Source: Rothia nasimurium (GTDB lineage Bacteria; Actinomycetota; Actinomycetes; Actinomycetales; Micrococcaceae). Taken from it: a stretch of DNA of 64,000 nt. Location of the stretch: the NCBI RefSeq assembly GCF_928381705.1, contig NZ_CAKMSR010000002.1, forward strand, positions 1 to 64,000. The letters run 5' to 3'. The notes below the pieces were generated by a model, which saw only the letters and a program-made list of their open reading frames with translations, made no database searches and was not told where the DNA came from. The translations under genes and the position numbers were made by a program. This document shows, one piece after another, positions 35,998 to 44,271 of the stretch (its first letter is position 1; every line of letters begins with the position of its first letter).

Positions 35998-37114
35998 AGA
36001 TTTTCTTTCAACAATAAGAGGAGATATTAATATCTCTTCCGCTGCAGATAAGCTCCATGTAAAATTTGAGACAGTCAATGAGCTCATCAATCTTGGTCTT
36101 CTTTCTAGGAGAGATGGGACTAGCTCATGGGTTCTGAACGATGAAAAATATAAACAACTGATTTCGCCTACAATGGGTTTTTCACTTGAGTCAATTGAAT
36201 TGGTTAGTGCATGGGAAAAAATCAACGACAGCATTGAGTTGATTTTACTTGATGATTTTGAAATTTTTGTCCATATACAGGTTTTCAAATTATCTTCTAC
36301 TAATTCTAATCTTGATGAAAAGATATTAATTATCGTTTCTCAACCTAGAGCTGGTGGAACCCAGTCACACCATCTTACAAATTGGATCGAAAATATTAGG
36401 TCTCAAATTATGGACTTATATCCAGACTTAATCGGGCCACACGTCATATGGATGAAATACCATAGGGGCTTAAGCAAAAATTATGAAATTAGTAATATTG
36501 TATTTGATGAGAATAATAACCCTTCTTTTGGTCCTCCAATAGATATTTTACTTCTACACAGAAATGATAAGTTATTTTTCGATTTGTATCATCCTGATAT
36601 TTATAATATCGAAAATATCAAGCATAAAATCGAAACTGGGTCTATAAAGACTATCACATACCCTTTCCATGATCGCGACTTAGAAAATCTAAGTGCAGTT
36701 GTAGATTACATGAACTATCTACAAAGGATGTGGTTCGAGATACAAAATGATAATGATCTTGAATATGATGGTGACAATCGCGCATTAATATACCACTATC
36801 AATTAAAAGAAGAATATCGAAAGAAAATAAAAGAAATAGTGATTTTGTCATCAGACGCTTTCGAATCCTATGTCGCGAATCATAAGATAATTTTTGCAGA
36901 GATTTCAAAATTCCCAGCTAACTCAACCAGATTAAAATTACAGACTTTTCCTGAGCATGAACTTAATCTAGCAGAACACAAAACAGCCAGAGGTTCACTC
37001 AAAGATGCATTAGAAAAAATTGATACTGGTTTTTTGTATTTAATATACAATCATGAACCGCACGAACTGCATAATATGTACAAGGAAATACCTTTTGAAT
37101 TCGGAAACGCTTAG
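35966..37114 (+). CDS. Unknown protein with winged-helix-like N-terminus within the hsd operon
   Basis: The family is not recognised. From the ATG at 35966 the protein has 382 aa; a 21-residue-longer form from 35903 would overlap the upstream gene by 95 bp and is less likely. Residues about 8-50 (YKDFLSTIRGDINISSAADK then LHVKFETVNELINLGLL) look like a helix-turn-helix or excisionase-type domain. The rest is soluble and alternates strands and helices, with no catalytic motif that I can name. It overlaps the two-TM gene by 32 bp and precedes hsdR by 51 bp. AT-rich like its partner, so the two look like one imported cassette. Confidence 0.68.
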   Translation: MQSTIIQKKYKDFLSTIRGDINISSAADKLHVKFETVNELINLGLLSRRDGTSSWVLNDEKYKQLISPTMGFSLESIELVSAWEKINDSIELILLDDFEIFVHIQVFKLSSTNSNLDEKILIIVSQPRAGGTQSHHLTNWIENIRSQIMDLYPDLIGPHVIWMKYHRGLSKNYEISNIVFDENNNPSFGPPIDILLLHRNDKLFFDLYHPDIYNIENIKHKIETGSIKTITYPFHDRDLENLSAVVDYMNYLQRMWFEIQNDNDLEYDGDNRALIYHYQLKEEYRKKIKEIVILSSDAFESYVANHKIIFAEISKFPANSTRLKLQTFPEHELNLAEHKTARGSLKDALEKIDTGFLYLIYNHEPHELHNMYKEIPFEFGNA

Positions 37115-37165
37115 CCAAGAGTCTGCGTTCATTTCAATTGAATAATAAAGTCAGGAAATTTCACT

Positions 37166-40100
37166 ATGCCCCGCACCCACCTCGAACGTCCTCTCCAGCA
37201 AGACATCTGCGCTCACCTGGCCGCTCATGGGTGGGTGCACTCCCCCAGCTCCGCAGGCTACGACGCCCGCCGTGCCCTTTACCCCGCCGACGTCCTCACC
37301 TGGCTCAAAACTAGCGACCCCAAAAACTACGCCACCCTCATCAAACCCGGCACAGACCCCGCCACCCAGCAGGCCCAAGAAAACCGCCTGCTCGACCGAC
37401 TCGTCACCAAACTCTCAGCCCCGGAAAAACAAGGCGGCGGAACCCTCAACGTCCTGCGCAAAGGCTTCAGTGTGCCCGGCGCACGCCGCCCCTTCCAGCT
37501 ACTGGCCTACCCACCCCAAGACAACCGCAACCCCGACCTCACCGCCCTCTATCAGAAGAACATCCTGCGAGTCGTCGAAGAAGTCCGCTACAACCCAGCA
37601 GACGAAACCGCCCGCATCGACCTCGTCCTCTTCATCAACGGCCTACCCGTAGCCACCATCGAACTCAAAAGCGAATACACCCAAACCCTGCAAGACGCCA
37701 TCAAGCAGTACCGCACCGACCGCGACCCCAAAACCTCACCCCTGCTCCAAGAACACCGCGGCGCCCTGGTGCACTTCGCCCTCTCCCAAGACGAAATCGC
37801 CATGACCACCAAACTGGCAGGCAGCGCCACCAACTTCCTCCCCTTCAACCGCGGAGCCAATGGCGGAGCAGGAAACCCCATCATCGACGGCAAACTAGCC
37901 ACCAGCTACTTCTGGGAAGAAATCCTGGAACCCAACATCTGGATCACTATTCTCACCAAATTCATCTACACCAACCACCAAAAAATCACCGACCCCCTCA
38001 CCGGCAAAACCACCCATAAGAGCCACATCAGATTCCCCCGCTACCACCAGTGGCGGGCCGTCACCAAACTCGTGCAAGCAGCCCGCACCGAAGGCGCAGG
38101 GCACAAATACCTGGTGCAGCACTCAGCAGGCTCCGGCAAAACCGACTCCATCGCCTGGACGGCCCACCGGCTCTCCAACCTGCACACCCCAGAGGGCGAG
38201 CGCGTCTTCGACTCCGTCATCGTCATTGCCGACCGTCAAGTCCTCGACCAGCAGCTGCAGGACGCTATCGACCAGCTCGTCACCACCGCCGGCACTTTCC
38301 AGCCCATTACGCGCGGCAGTGGCGATTCCAAATCTAAGCAGCTCGTCGAGGCACTGACCACCGGCGTGCCCATCATCGGCGTCACCCTGCAAACCTTCCC
38401 CTTCGCCCTGGCAGAAATGACCAAGGAAGGCGGCCAGCTCGCCGGTAAGCACTTTGCGATTATTGCCGACGAAGCCCACTCCTCCCAGTCAGGCAAGGCA
38501 ACCGACTCCATCAAGGAAATGCTCAACACCGAGATTGACGCCGGTATCGAAGAGTCAGACCCCGAAGCCGACCAGGTGGCCCTCACCAAAATGGCCCAGC
38601 GGGTCGTCGGTGAAGGCCACCAGGTCTCCTTCTTTGCCTTTACCGCCACTCCTAAGGCAAAAACCCTAGAGGTCTTTGGGCGACGGGCCGACGGCACCGG
38701 CCCCCACCAACCCTTCGACCTCTACCCCATGAAGCAGGCCATTGAAGAGGGCTTCATTCTTGATGTGCTCAAGAACTACACCACCTACCAGATGGCCGCC
38801 AAAATCGCCCAGAAGAACGAGGACAGCGGGGCCGATGAAGAAATCGACATCCGCAAGGGCACCAAGAGCCTGATCAACTTTGTGGAGCTACACCCCACCA
38901 ATGTTGCCTCCAAGGTAGCGGTGATTCTTGAGCACTTTGAGGGCCGGGTCAAGCAGGAGCTGGGCGGAAAAGCTAAAGCCATGGTGGTGACGTCCTCCCG
39001 GGCAGCTGCCGTGCGCTACCAGCGGGCCTTCGAAAAGGCCATTGCTGAAAAGGGTCTGCCCCTCAAGACCCTGGTTGCTTTCTCCGGTGAACTGCCCGAC
39101 CCCGACCTTGAGGTAGTGCCCGGGGTTGATACCCCCACCGTGACTGAGGCGTCCATGAACCCTGACCTTAGGGGCAGGAACCTAGCTGAGGTCTTCAACC
39201 AGGACGGCCAGCACATTCTGATTGTGGCCAACAAGTACCAGACCGGCTTCGACCAGCCCCTCCTGGTTGCCATGTATGTGGATAAGAAGCTCTCGGGTAT
39301 CACCGCCGTGCAGACCCTCTCCCGCCTCAACCGCCGGGCTGACGGCAAAGAGAACACCTACATTCTGGACTTCGTCAACGACCCCGAGCAGATTCGCGCC
39401 GCCTTCGCCGAGTACTACGAGGACGCCCGCATCGAGACCGAATCAGACCTCGACCTGGTTGCCAAACAGGTCGACAAGCTCGACGCGGCCGGTATCTACA
39501 ACCGGGCAGATGTGGAACAGTTCTGGGAAAAGTGGGTTGCACCCGGTGCCCGGCAGGCGTCCTTTGACTCCCTCATCTCCATACCCGTGCAGCGGTTTGT
39601 GACGCGCTGGCAGGCAGCGCAGGAGGGGGTTGATGGTTCTACTGACCGAGCCACCCTTGAAGTACTGCTGGAGTTCCGCTCAACCCTCGCCCAGTACGTG
39701 AAGTCCTACGCCTTCTTCTCGCAAATCTTCAACTTCGGCGACCCCTACTACGAGAAACTCTCCGCCTTCGCTGACCTGCTCGCACGCAAGCTGCGCCGCT
39801 TCACCCTCGATGAGGTATCACCCGAGGTAGTGAACGTGGACGACATCGTGCTCACCCACTACCGCCTCGAAAAGCTGCGCGAAGAGGAAGACTTGAAGCT
39901 ATCGTCCTCCCAGGCGGCTGGGCTGCAGGGCATGACGGAGGCCGGCCTCGCCAGTATCCAGGAGCGCGAGCGCAAAGCCCGCTCTGAACTGATTGAGAAG
40001 ATTAATAAGTACTTCCACGGCCTTGACCTGAGTGACGAGCACCAGGTGGGCTTTGCTACTACCTTCGTGGCTGAGGCGGCCAAGGACGCCGGGCTCAAAC

Positions 40101-40312
40101 AAAGCGCCATGGCCAACACCAAGGTGGACTTCTACCATTCGAAGAATGTGCGCGTTGGCCTGGCGAATAAGCTCTGGGACTACAGCTCAGATACAGCTGA
40201 CCTGATTGACCACGTGCGCAAGTTGCCGGCGGAGCAGTTCGTGGAGTTCATGCTCGACATGGGCCTGTACGAGCTGCTGCGGGGCGAGAAGGTGGAGGAG
40301 CTGACTCCGTAA
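37166..40312 (+). CDS. hsdR: Type I restriction enzyme, restriction subunit
   Basis: HsdR translocates and cuts unmodified DNA. The 1048-aa protein has the N-terminal PD-(D/E)XK nuclease (IDLVLFINGLPVATIELKSEY near residues 152-172). The SF2 translocase follows, with Walker A QHSAGSGKTDSIAW near residue 316, the DEAH box in IIADEAHSSQSGKA near 431 and motif III FTATPKAKT, then helicase domain 2 (IVANKYQTGFDQP, TLSRLNRR). Codon use is GC-rich and host-like, unlike hsdS and the two genes before it. Pieces of another hsdR 3' end recur at 41556 and 43932. Confidence 0.96.
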   Translation: MPRTHLERPLQQDICAHLAAHGWVHSPSSAGYDARRALYPADVLTWLKTSDPKNYATLIKPGTDPATQQAQENRLLDRLVTKLSAPEKQGGGTLNVLRKGFSVPGARRPFQLLAYPPQDNRNPDLTALYQKNILRVVEEVRYNPADETARIDLVLFINGLPVATIELKSEYTQTLQDAIKQYRTDRDPKTSPLLQEHRGALVHFALSQDEIAMTTKLAGSATNFLPFNRGANGGAGNPIIDGKLATSYFWEEILEPNIWITILTKFIYTNHQKITDPLTGKTTHKSHIRFPRYHQWRAVTKLVQAARTEGAGHKYLVQHSAGSGKTDSIAWTAHRLSNLHTPEGERVFDSVIVIADRQVLDQQLQDAIDQLVTTAGTFQPITRGSGDSKSKQLVEALTTGVPIIGVTLQTFPFALAEMTKEGGQLAGKHFAIIADEAHSSQSGKATDSIKEMLNTEIDAGIEESDPEADQVALTKMAQRVVGEGHQVSFFAFTATPKAKTLEVFGRRADGTGPHQPFDLYPMKQAIEEGFILDVLKNYTTYQMAAKIAQKNEDSGADEEIDIRKGTKSLINFVELHPTNVASKVAVILEHFEGRVKQELGGKAKAMVVTSSRAAAVRYQRAFEKAIAEKGLPLKTLVAFSGELPDPDLEVVPGVDTPTVTEASMNPDLRGRNLAEVFNQDGQHILIVANKYQTGFDQPLLVAMYVDKKLSGITAVQTLSRLNRRADGKENTYILDFVNDPEQIRAAFAEYYEDARIETESDLDLVAKQVDKLDAAGIYNRADVEQFWEKWVAPGARQASFDSLISIPVQRFVTRWQAAQEGVDGSTDRATLEVLLEFRSTLAQYVKSYAFFSQIFNFGDPYYEKLSAFADLLARKLRRFTLDEVSPEVVNVDDIVLTHYRLEKLREEEDLKLSSSQAAGLQGMTEAGLASIQERERKARSELIEKINKYFHGLDLSDEHQVGFATTFVAEAAKDAGLKQSAMANTKVDFYHSKNVRVGLANKLWDYSSDTADLIDHVRKLPAEQFVEFMLDMGLYELLRGEKVEELTP

Positions 40313-40461
40313 AAGGGGACCACCTTAGCGATCTTTGTATGCTGGTATAACTCCGACCATCGAATCGAAGTAGGCTATAACCTTATTAGAAATTGTTACG
40401 CGGTTTGGAATCAAGTTTCTCCCAGCATTCAAATGCAACATCGCATGTGGTAGGGTAAAGG

Positions 40462-40533
40462 TATCAGACACCGCCCACCTCTGTTACATGGAACCTCAAA
40501 GTTCTGCATGTATCATGTGGCGGTTTTCATTTT
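40462..40533 (+). ncRNA. Candidate structured RNA upstream of the Abi gene
   Basis: ACCGCCCAC (40470-40478) pairs with GTGGCGGT (40517-40524), and ACATG/CATGT plus GAAC/GTTC form an upper stem with a CTCAAA loop. TTTCATTTT follows, like an intrinsic terminator. A promoter-like TTCAAA-17-TAGGGT lies at 40429-40457. It ends 12 nt before the Abi ATG. It could be a separate small RNA, or an attenuator in the leader. The rest of 40313-40461 has no gene. Confidence 0.4.
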
Positions 40534-40545
40534 AAGTAGGTGCTT

Positions 40546-41547
40546 ATGGCTGAAAAAGGGTTCCTAGACCACCCAGATCTCATCAACAGACTTGAGCAGC
40601 TGGGGATGCAAATCGACGATAAGACTAAAGCTGAAGCAGAGCTCAGAAGACTCGGCTACCACCGCACGAGCGGCTACAGATATCCCTTTAGAAAACTTCG
40701 AGAGCCCCTCACCGATGATCTCATCAAACGTAGAGAGTTCCGCCATGATGAGTTTGAAGCTGGCTCAAGGTTCGAAGACTCTATAGCGTTAGCAGATTTC
40801 GACACCAAACTACGTGCCGTCATTTTGACAGGTATCTTTGATTTAGAGGTAAGACTAAGAACCGCTATCGCCCATGTCATCGCAAAGAAAAATCCAAAAG
40901 GGCATCTTGAGATTTCATGCTTAGATTCCACAAAATGTTATGAACTTACTTCTTCTCGAGATCAAACAACCAAGTTTGAGGCTTGGAAAGCTCAGTACGA
41001 GAGCGCCAAAAAATCCAAAAATAATGACGATTTCATAGCGCACCATACGCTTGTCTACAAGACAGAAATTCCTGTGTGGGCAGCACTAGAAATTGTGTCC
41101 TTTGGAACCCTAATTCACTTTTATCTTTTGATGAAGGCAGAAGACCAAAATGATGTGGCAAGAAATTTCGGGGTTCGACAAGGCACCAAGTTTGGCTCCT
41201 GGCTACTTGCAATCATGGACTTAAGAAACGACTGCGCTCATGGTGCTAGAGTTTTCAATAAGAGCATGAAAAGGAATGTGTCTGTTCATTCAAACTCTTA
41301 CTTCAAAAAATATTTAAAGCATATAGATAAGGAACTCCCTGCCGACAAAATATACATGCCGTGTGTCTTACTCGCCCATATGCTTAGATGCCATGAATCT
41401 GGCACTAACTGGCACAATACGTTCAAAACGCAGGTTAAAAAGTTACCCCAAATATATCTGCAAGAATTATCTGAACCGCTTATTACTGCCGAACGTAACA
41501 TGGGTTTTCCTGGCAACTGGCAAGAATTAGAAATCTGGAATAACTAA
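40546..41547 (+). CDS. Abi_2/AbiF-type abortive-infection protein
   Basis: The 333-aa protein has the Abi_2 (AbiD/AbiF) pattern: an N-terminal helical region with LRRLGYHRTSGYRYPFRK, a central FDLEVRLRTAIAHVIA segment, and a HEPN-type RxxxxH motif (RNDCAH near residue 226) in the helix LLAIMDLRNDCAHGARVFN. HEPN proteins of this kind are RNases or nucleotide-modifying enzymes. Members arrest phage growth by host shutdown. I start at the ATG at 40546 because AAGTAGG lies just upstream. The gene is AT-richer than hsdR and lies between hsdR and a remnant of another hsdR 3' end, so it is likely a transferred defence gene. Confidence 0.85.
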   Translation: MAEKGFLDHPDLINRLEQLGMQIDDKTKAEAELRRLGYHRTSGYRYPFRKLREPLTDDLIKRREFRHDEFEAGSRFEDSIALADFDTKLRAVILTGIFDLEVRLRTAIAHVIAKKNPKGHLEISCLDSTKCYELTSSRDQTTKFEAWKAQYESAKKSKNNDDFIAHHTLVYKTEIPVWAALEIVSFGTLIHFYLLMKAEDQNDVARNFGVRQGTKFGSWLLAIMDLRNDCAHGARVFNKSMKRNVSVHSNSYFKKYLKHIDKELPADKIYMPCVLLAHMLRCHESGTNWHNTFKTQVKKLPQIYLQELSEPLITAERNMGFPGNWQELEIWNN

Positions 41548-41555
41548 TATTCCGC

Positions 41556-41609
41556 ATGGGCCTCTACGAACTGCTGCGGGGTGAGAAGGTGGAGGAACTG
41601 AGCCACTAG
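41556..41609 (+). pseudogene. Remnant of an hsdR 3' end, copy 1
   Basis: The plus strand encodes MGLYELLRGEKVEEL, then SH and a stop; intact hsdR ends MGLYELLRGEKVEELTP. Within the shared 15 codons all four base changes are synonymous, so this came from a divergent but functional hsdR allele and is not a recent duplicate. Confidence 0.85.
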
Positions 41610-43393
41610 ATATTGTGGGACATCTTAGAGAGCAAGCTCTCCGCCACCTGCTCCACGCCCAGGCGGTACTGTGCGGAATCACGATCTGCACGACGCACAT
41701 CCGTTAAATCAAGAACAGCCCTACTCTGTTCCTCTGGAATCTTAGAGTTAGCAATCCACAGAACCGGCACAATATTCTTGCCGTCTAACACAGACAAGTC
41801 ACTAATTTGCTTTACCCAGCGAGGCGTCACCAAAGCCAAGCCAACAAGGGGTACCTGCTCGTCAGCGTCCGCGCCCAGCGTATGAGCAAAATGTGCCGGA
41901 TCATCATCTAAAACAAGCTCAACACTCAAACCAGACAGACCCTCAACAGCATCAGCAACATCTTCAGCAAAGCCACGAATATTCCCTGCTAACGCAGAGC
42001 CCTCATCAGCCGCAGCGAAACTAGCAACGACACGCACATCAACATCGCCAGTTTTCTTAGAGGGCTCAAGCTCTGCCCGTGGCTCTATCGCAGTTGCGCG
42101 CGCTCTGTTCATCAACCCCTGCCACAAACTAGCGTCCCACAAGGCGGCCAAGGGAAGAGCCCAAATTTTCTCACCTAAAGGCACAGGCCGAGCCACATTA
42201 CAAACAACAAAGCCCCGTGTAACCCTGTCACCATACAATTCTTGAAAGCTCTTCAACCCCTTCAAGAATTCAGGTTTTACACGCGCAGAAGCTTTCACTT
42301 CCACAGCAATGAGAGAACCTGCAGAATCACGCAAGACTACATCGACCTCAACGTCCTTGTTCTTAATCCGCTGACGCCAATGGAATATATCCACACTACG
42401 CTCAGCCCATCCAGCATGGGCACGTATCTGCTGCATCACCAGCGTCTCAATCAGACGCCCTCGTACATCTGCATCAACTAACTGTGCATCACTCGTGCTT
42501 ACCAAAGACCGAGCGGATAAAGCCACATCTGCGGGGAAAAACTTAGCTGAAGACCGCAAAGACCTCTTTGAAGCCCGATGCAGGTTGGGGACCTCATATA
42601 TCAAGAAACGTTTTTCGAGAGCGTCGAGATAAGAATCAACTGTGCGGCGGTCCATTGAGAGTTCTCTGCCCATTTCAGAGATATTTAGCTCTGAAGCAGG
42701 GTGCCTTAAAACATAAGCCAAAATCTCGTGTGCACGTACCTGATCAAACGACTCACCTGGCTTTACCCGCTGAGTTAGGATGCTTCTTATCCCCTCGTCA
42801 ATAGCCAGGCCTAACGTTGAGGTCACTGAATTGCCAGCAAACCGACGATACTGGGGCATACCCCCTAAAACAATCGCGTCAGATTCAATATCCAGAGGTT
42901 GTGTTTGTTCCCCTGTAACCGGATTTGCATCAAATAGAGCATCTATCACAGACCACGGCTGCTGATGGGGAGAGTTGATTTCTGCCTCGCTTAAAGGCTC
43001 TAATGATACTCGTAAAGCCCTGCGTGCCAGAGGGTCAGTGCCGCCAAAGCCGCTTTGCCCGATGCTTGAAGAACCGGTAAGAACTAGACGAATTGAGTCC
43101 TGGTTCTCATCTAGAACCTGTTTCACAGCAACCGGTAGCTCAGGAACCAGCTGAGCTTCGTCGATTGCGCAGGGCCACTCTAGACCACGGAGCCAACCCA
43201 CTGTATCAGCCTCAACCACTGCTCGCAGACCGGTATCAGCCATCGAATAAACTGCCTTAAGATACCCCTCATGAGCCAGCTTGTTCACCAAGCTTGTCTT
43301 CCCCACTGCACGAGCGCCTTCGATAATCACGACAGGCGCAACAGCAAGTAGGTCTAGGATCTTGGGCTCAAGGAATCTGGGATAGAAGGTCAT
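41606..43393 (-). CDS. DUF4143-type ATPase with an extra C-terminal domain
   Basis: The 595-aa protein has an AAA_14-type ATPase: Walker A EGARAVGKTSLVNKL near residue 25, Walker B in WPCAIDEAQLV near 78, and sensor LVLTGSSSIGQSG near 105. DUF4143 follows (RRTVDSYLDALEKRFLIYEV, then a nuclease-like DVEVDVVL ... LIAVEVKAS). DUF4143 ATPases are usually about 400-430 aa; here about 165 more residues follow. That tail (VRVVASFAAADEGSALAGNI then DVADAVEGLSGL, VELVLDDD, GLALVTPRWVKQISDL and IVPVLWI) has an alternating pattern reminiscent of a TIR-like fold, but I see no catalytic Glu. Two palindromic operators precede the ATG at 43393. Confidence 0.75.
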   Translation of the reverse strand: MTFYPRFLEPKILDLLAVAPVVIIEGARAVGKTSLVNKLAHEGYLKAVYSMADTGLRAVVEADTVGWLRGLEWPCAIDEAQLVPELPVAVKQVLDENQDSIRLVLTGSSSIGQSGFGGTDPLARRALRVSLEPLSEAEINSPHQQPWSVIDALFDANPVTGEQTQPLDIESDAIVLGGMPQYRRFAGNSVTSTLGLAIDEGIRSILTQRVKPGESFDQVRAHEILAYVLRHPASELNISEMGRELSMDRRTVDSYLDALEKRFLIYEVPNLHRASKRSLRSSAKFFPADVALSARSLVSTSDAQLVDADVRGRLIETLVMQQIRAHAGWAERSVDIFHWRQRIKNKDVEVDVVLRDSAGSLIAVEVKASARVKPEFLKGLKSFQELYGDRVTRGFVVCNVARPVPLGEKIWALPLAALWDASLWQGLMNRARATAIEPRAELEPSKKTGDVDVRVVASFAAADEGSALAGNIRGFAEDVADAVEGLSGLSVELVLDDDPAHFAHTLGADADEQVPLVGLALVTPRWVKQISDLSVLDGKNIVPVLWIANSKIPEEQSRAVLDLTDVRRADRDSAQYRLGVEQVAESLLSKMSHNI

Positions 43394-43401
43394 AGGTCAA
43401 A

Positions 43402-43443
43402 TTGTACATTCGATGCACAAAATTTTGTACATAGGATGTACAA
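43402..43443. promoter_or_regulatory. Tandem palindromic operators upstream of the ATPase
   Basis: TTGTACATTCGATGCACAA (43402-43420, imperfect palindrome) and TTGTACATAGGATGTACAA (43425-43443, perfect) lie 9-50 bp upstream of the ATPase start. The dead 5' copy keeps a TTGTACA half site near 43927-43933. A bound repressor or autoregulation is likely; the regulator is unknown. Confidence 0.6.
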
Positions 43444-43513
43444 GTTGTTAAAGTACTAAGTGGATTAACCAGTTCACCTCAGTAGTCATCTTCAAGGGAT
43501 AGGAGGGTAGGAA

Positions 43514-43753
43514 ATGACTATTAGCGCTGTGAGTTCTGCGATGTATAGAGCAGTCAGAAAAGCTAAAAAGGTACTAAAGGCCAGTAGCAAAATTACAACT
43601 CGTCGCTCACGCACCGAACATACGCGTGGCACAGATGGTCTAACAGACGCAAAACGGAGTCTCTATGCGCTACAGGCAAAGTCTCTACACAACAGCCTGC
43701 CCGTCAAAGACCTCGAAAAGGCATTTAGCCGTCTAGCTTCAGAGAAACGCTAG
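43514..43753 (+). CDS. Small basic protein of unknown function (79 aa)
   Basis: The ATG at 43514 has a strong ribosome-binding site (GATAGGAGGGTAGG upstream). The protein is rich in Arg, Lys and Ser (KAKKVLKASSKITTRRSRTE, about residues 16-37) and ends in an amphipathic helix. No family is recognised. It is divergent from the ATPase and shares its operator region, so it may be co-regulated. An antitoxin, a DNA- or RNA-binding protein or a spurious ORF are all possible. Confidence 0.4.
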   Translation: MTISAVSSAMYRAVRKAKKVLKASSKITTRRSRTEHTRGTDGLTDAKRSLYALQAKSLHNSLPVKDLEKAFSRLASEKR

Positions 43754-43799
43754 AACGAACGCAATCCGCCGTCAGGCGGGGCGTGAATCGCTCTGTGAG
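43753..43799. repeat. Partial copy (D) of the palindromic repeat family
   Basis: AATCCGCCGTCAGGCGGGGC is shared with copy B (about 48450-48470) and GCGTGAATCGC with copies A and C. It ends where the dead ATPase copy starts, so the repeat marks a recombination junction. Confidence 0.6.
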
Positions 43800-43931
43800 C
43801 CAGCTTGTTCACCAAGATTGTCTTCCCCAACTGTACGAGCCCCCTCTATAACCACGACAGGCACAACAGCAAGTAGGTCAAGTTTCTTAGTATCAAGGAG
43901 TCTGGGATAGAACGCTATAAATCAAGTTGTA
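43797..43931 (-). pseudogene. Dead copy of the ATPase 5' end
   Basis: The minus strand aligns for about 130 bp with the ATPase start (43272-43404): both share the Walker A region and GAGCCAGCTTGTTCACCAAG. This copy has a one-base insertion in the Walker A region, has lost the ATG, and stops abruptly at the repeat junction. Confidence 0.8.
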
Positions 43932-43990
43932 CATGTGCGCAAGATGCCAGCTGAGCAATTTGTCCAGTTCATGCTCAAAATGAACTGCTA
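43932..43990 (+). pseudogene. Remnant of an hsdR 3' end, copy 2
   Basis: The plus strand encodes HVRKMPAEQFVQFMLKM, then NC and a stop; intact hsdR has HVRKLPAEQFVEFMLDM at 40218-40262. It is more diverged than remnant 1 and includes amino-acid changes, so it derives from another allele or is older. Confidence 0.8.
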
Positions 43991-44007
43991 GATGGGCTCT
44001 GTACGGT

Positions 44008-44271
44008 TTACTCGTAGTGGGTCCACATTTTTAGCACATGGACAGTGTGTTCCTCTTCGAACACGTCATAAACAAGTCTGTGCTGAACGTTGATTCGTCT
44101 GGAATACAAGCCCGCCATGTCTCCGACGAGTTTTTCGTAGCGTGGAGGGTTCTGCCAAGGGTTTTCAGCAATTACCTCTAGCAGCTTCTGAGCCTTAGGT
44201 TGCAAGCCAGAACGTTTGAGTTTGAGTGCATCCTTTTGCGCTTGCTTGGAGTAAATCAGTTTCCAGCTCAC
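44008..44271 (-). CDS. YoeB/Txe-type toxin
   Basis: The 87-aa protein matches the YoeB ribosome-dependent mRNA interferase: SWKLIYSKQAQKDALKLKRS at the start, LLEVIAENPWQNPPRYEKL in the middle, and the C-terminal RRINVQHRLVYDVFEEEHTVHVLKMWTHY with the conserved Arg/His/Tyr residues. I start at GTG 44271, which overlaps the antitoxin stop by 4 bp. In a YefM/YoeB module the antitoxin comes first, as here. Confidence 0.92.
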   Translation of the reverse strand: MSWKLIYSKQAQKDALKLKRSGLQPKAQKLLEVIAENPWQNPPRYEKLVGDMAGLYSRRINVQHRLVYDVFEEEHTVHVLKMWTHYE

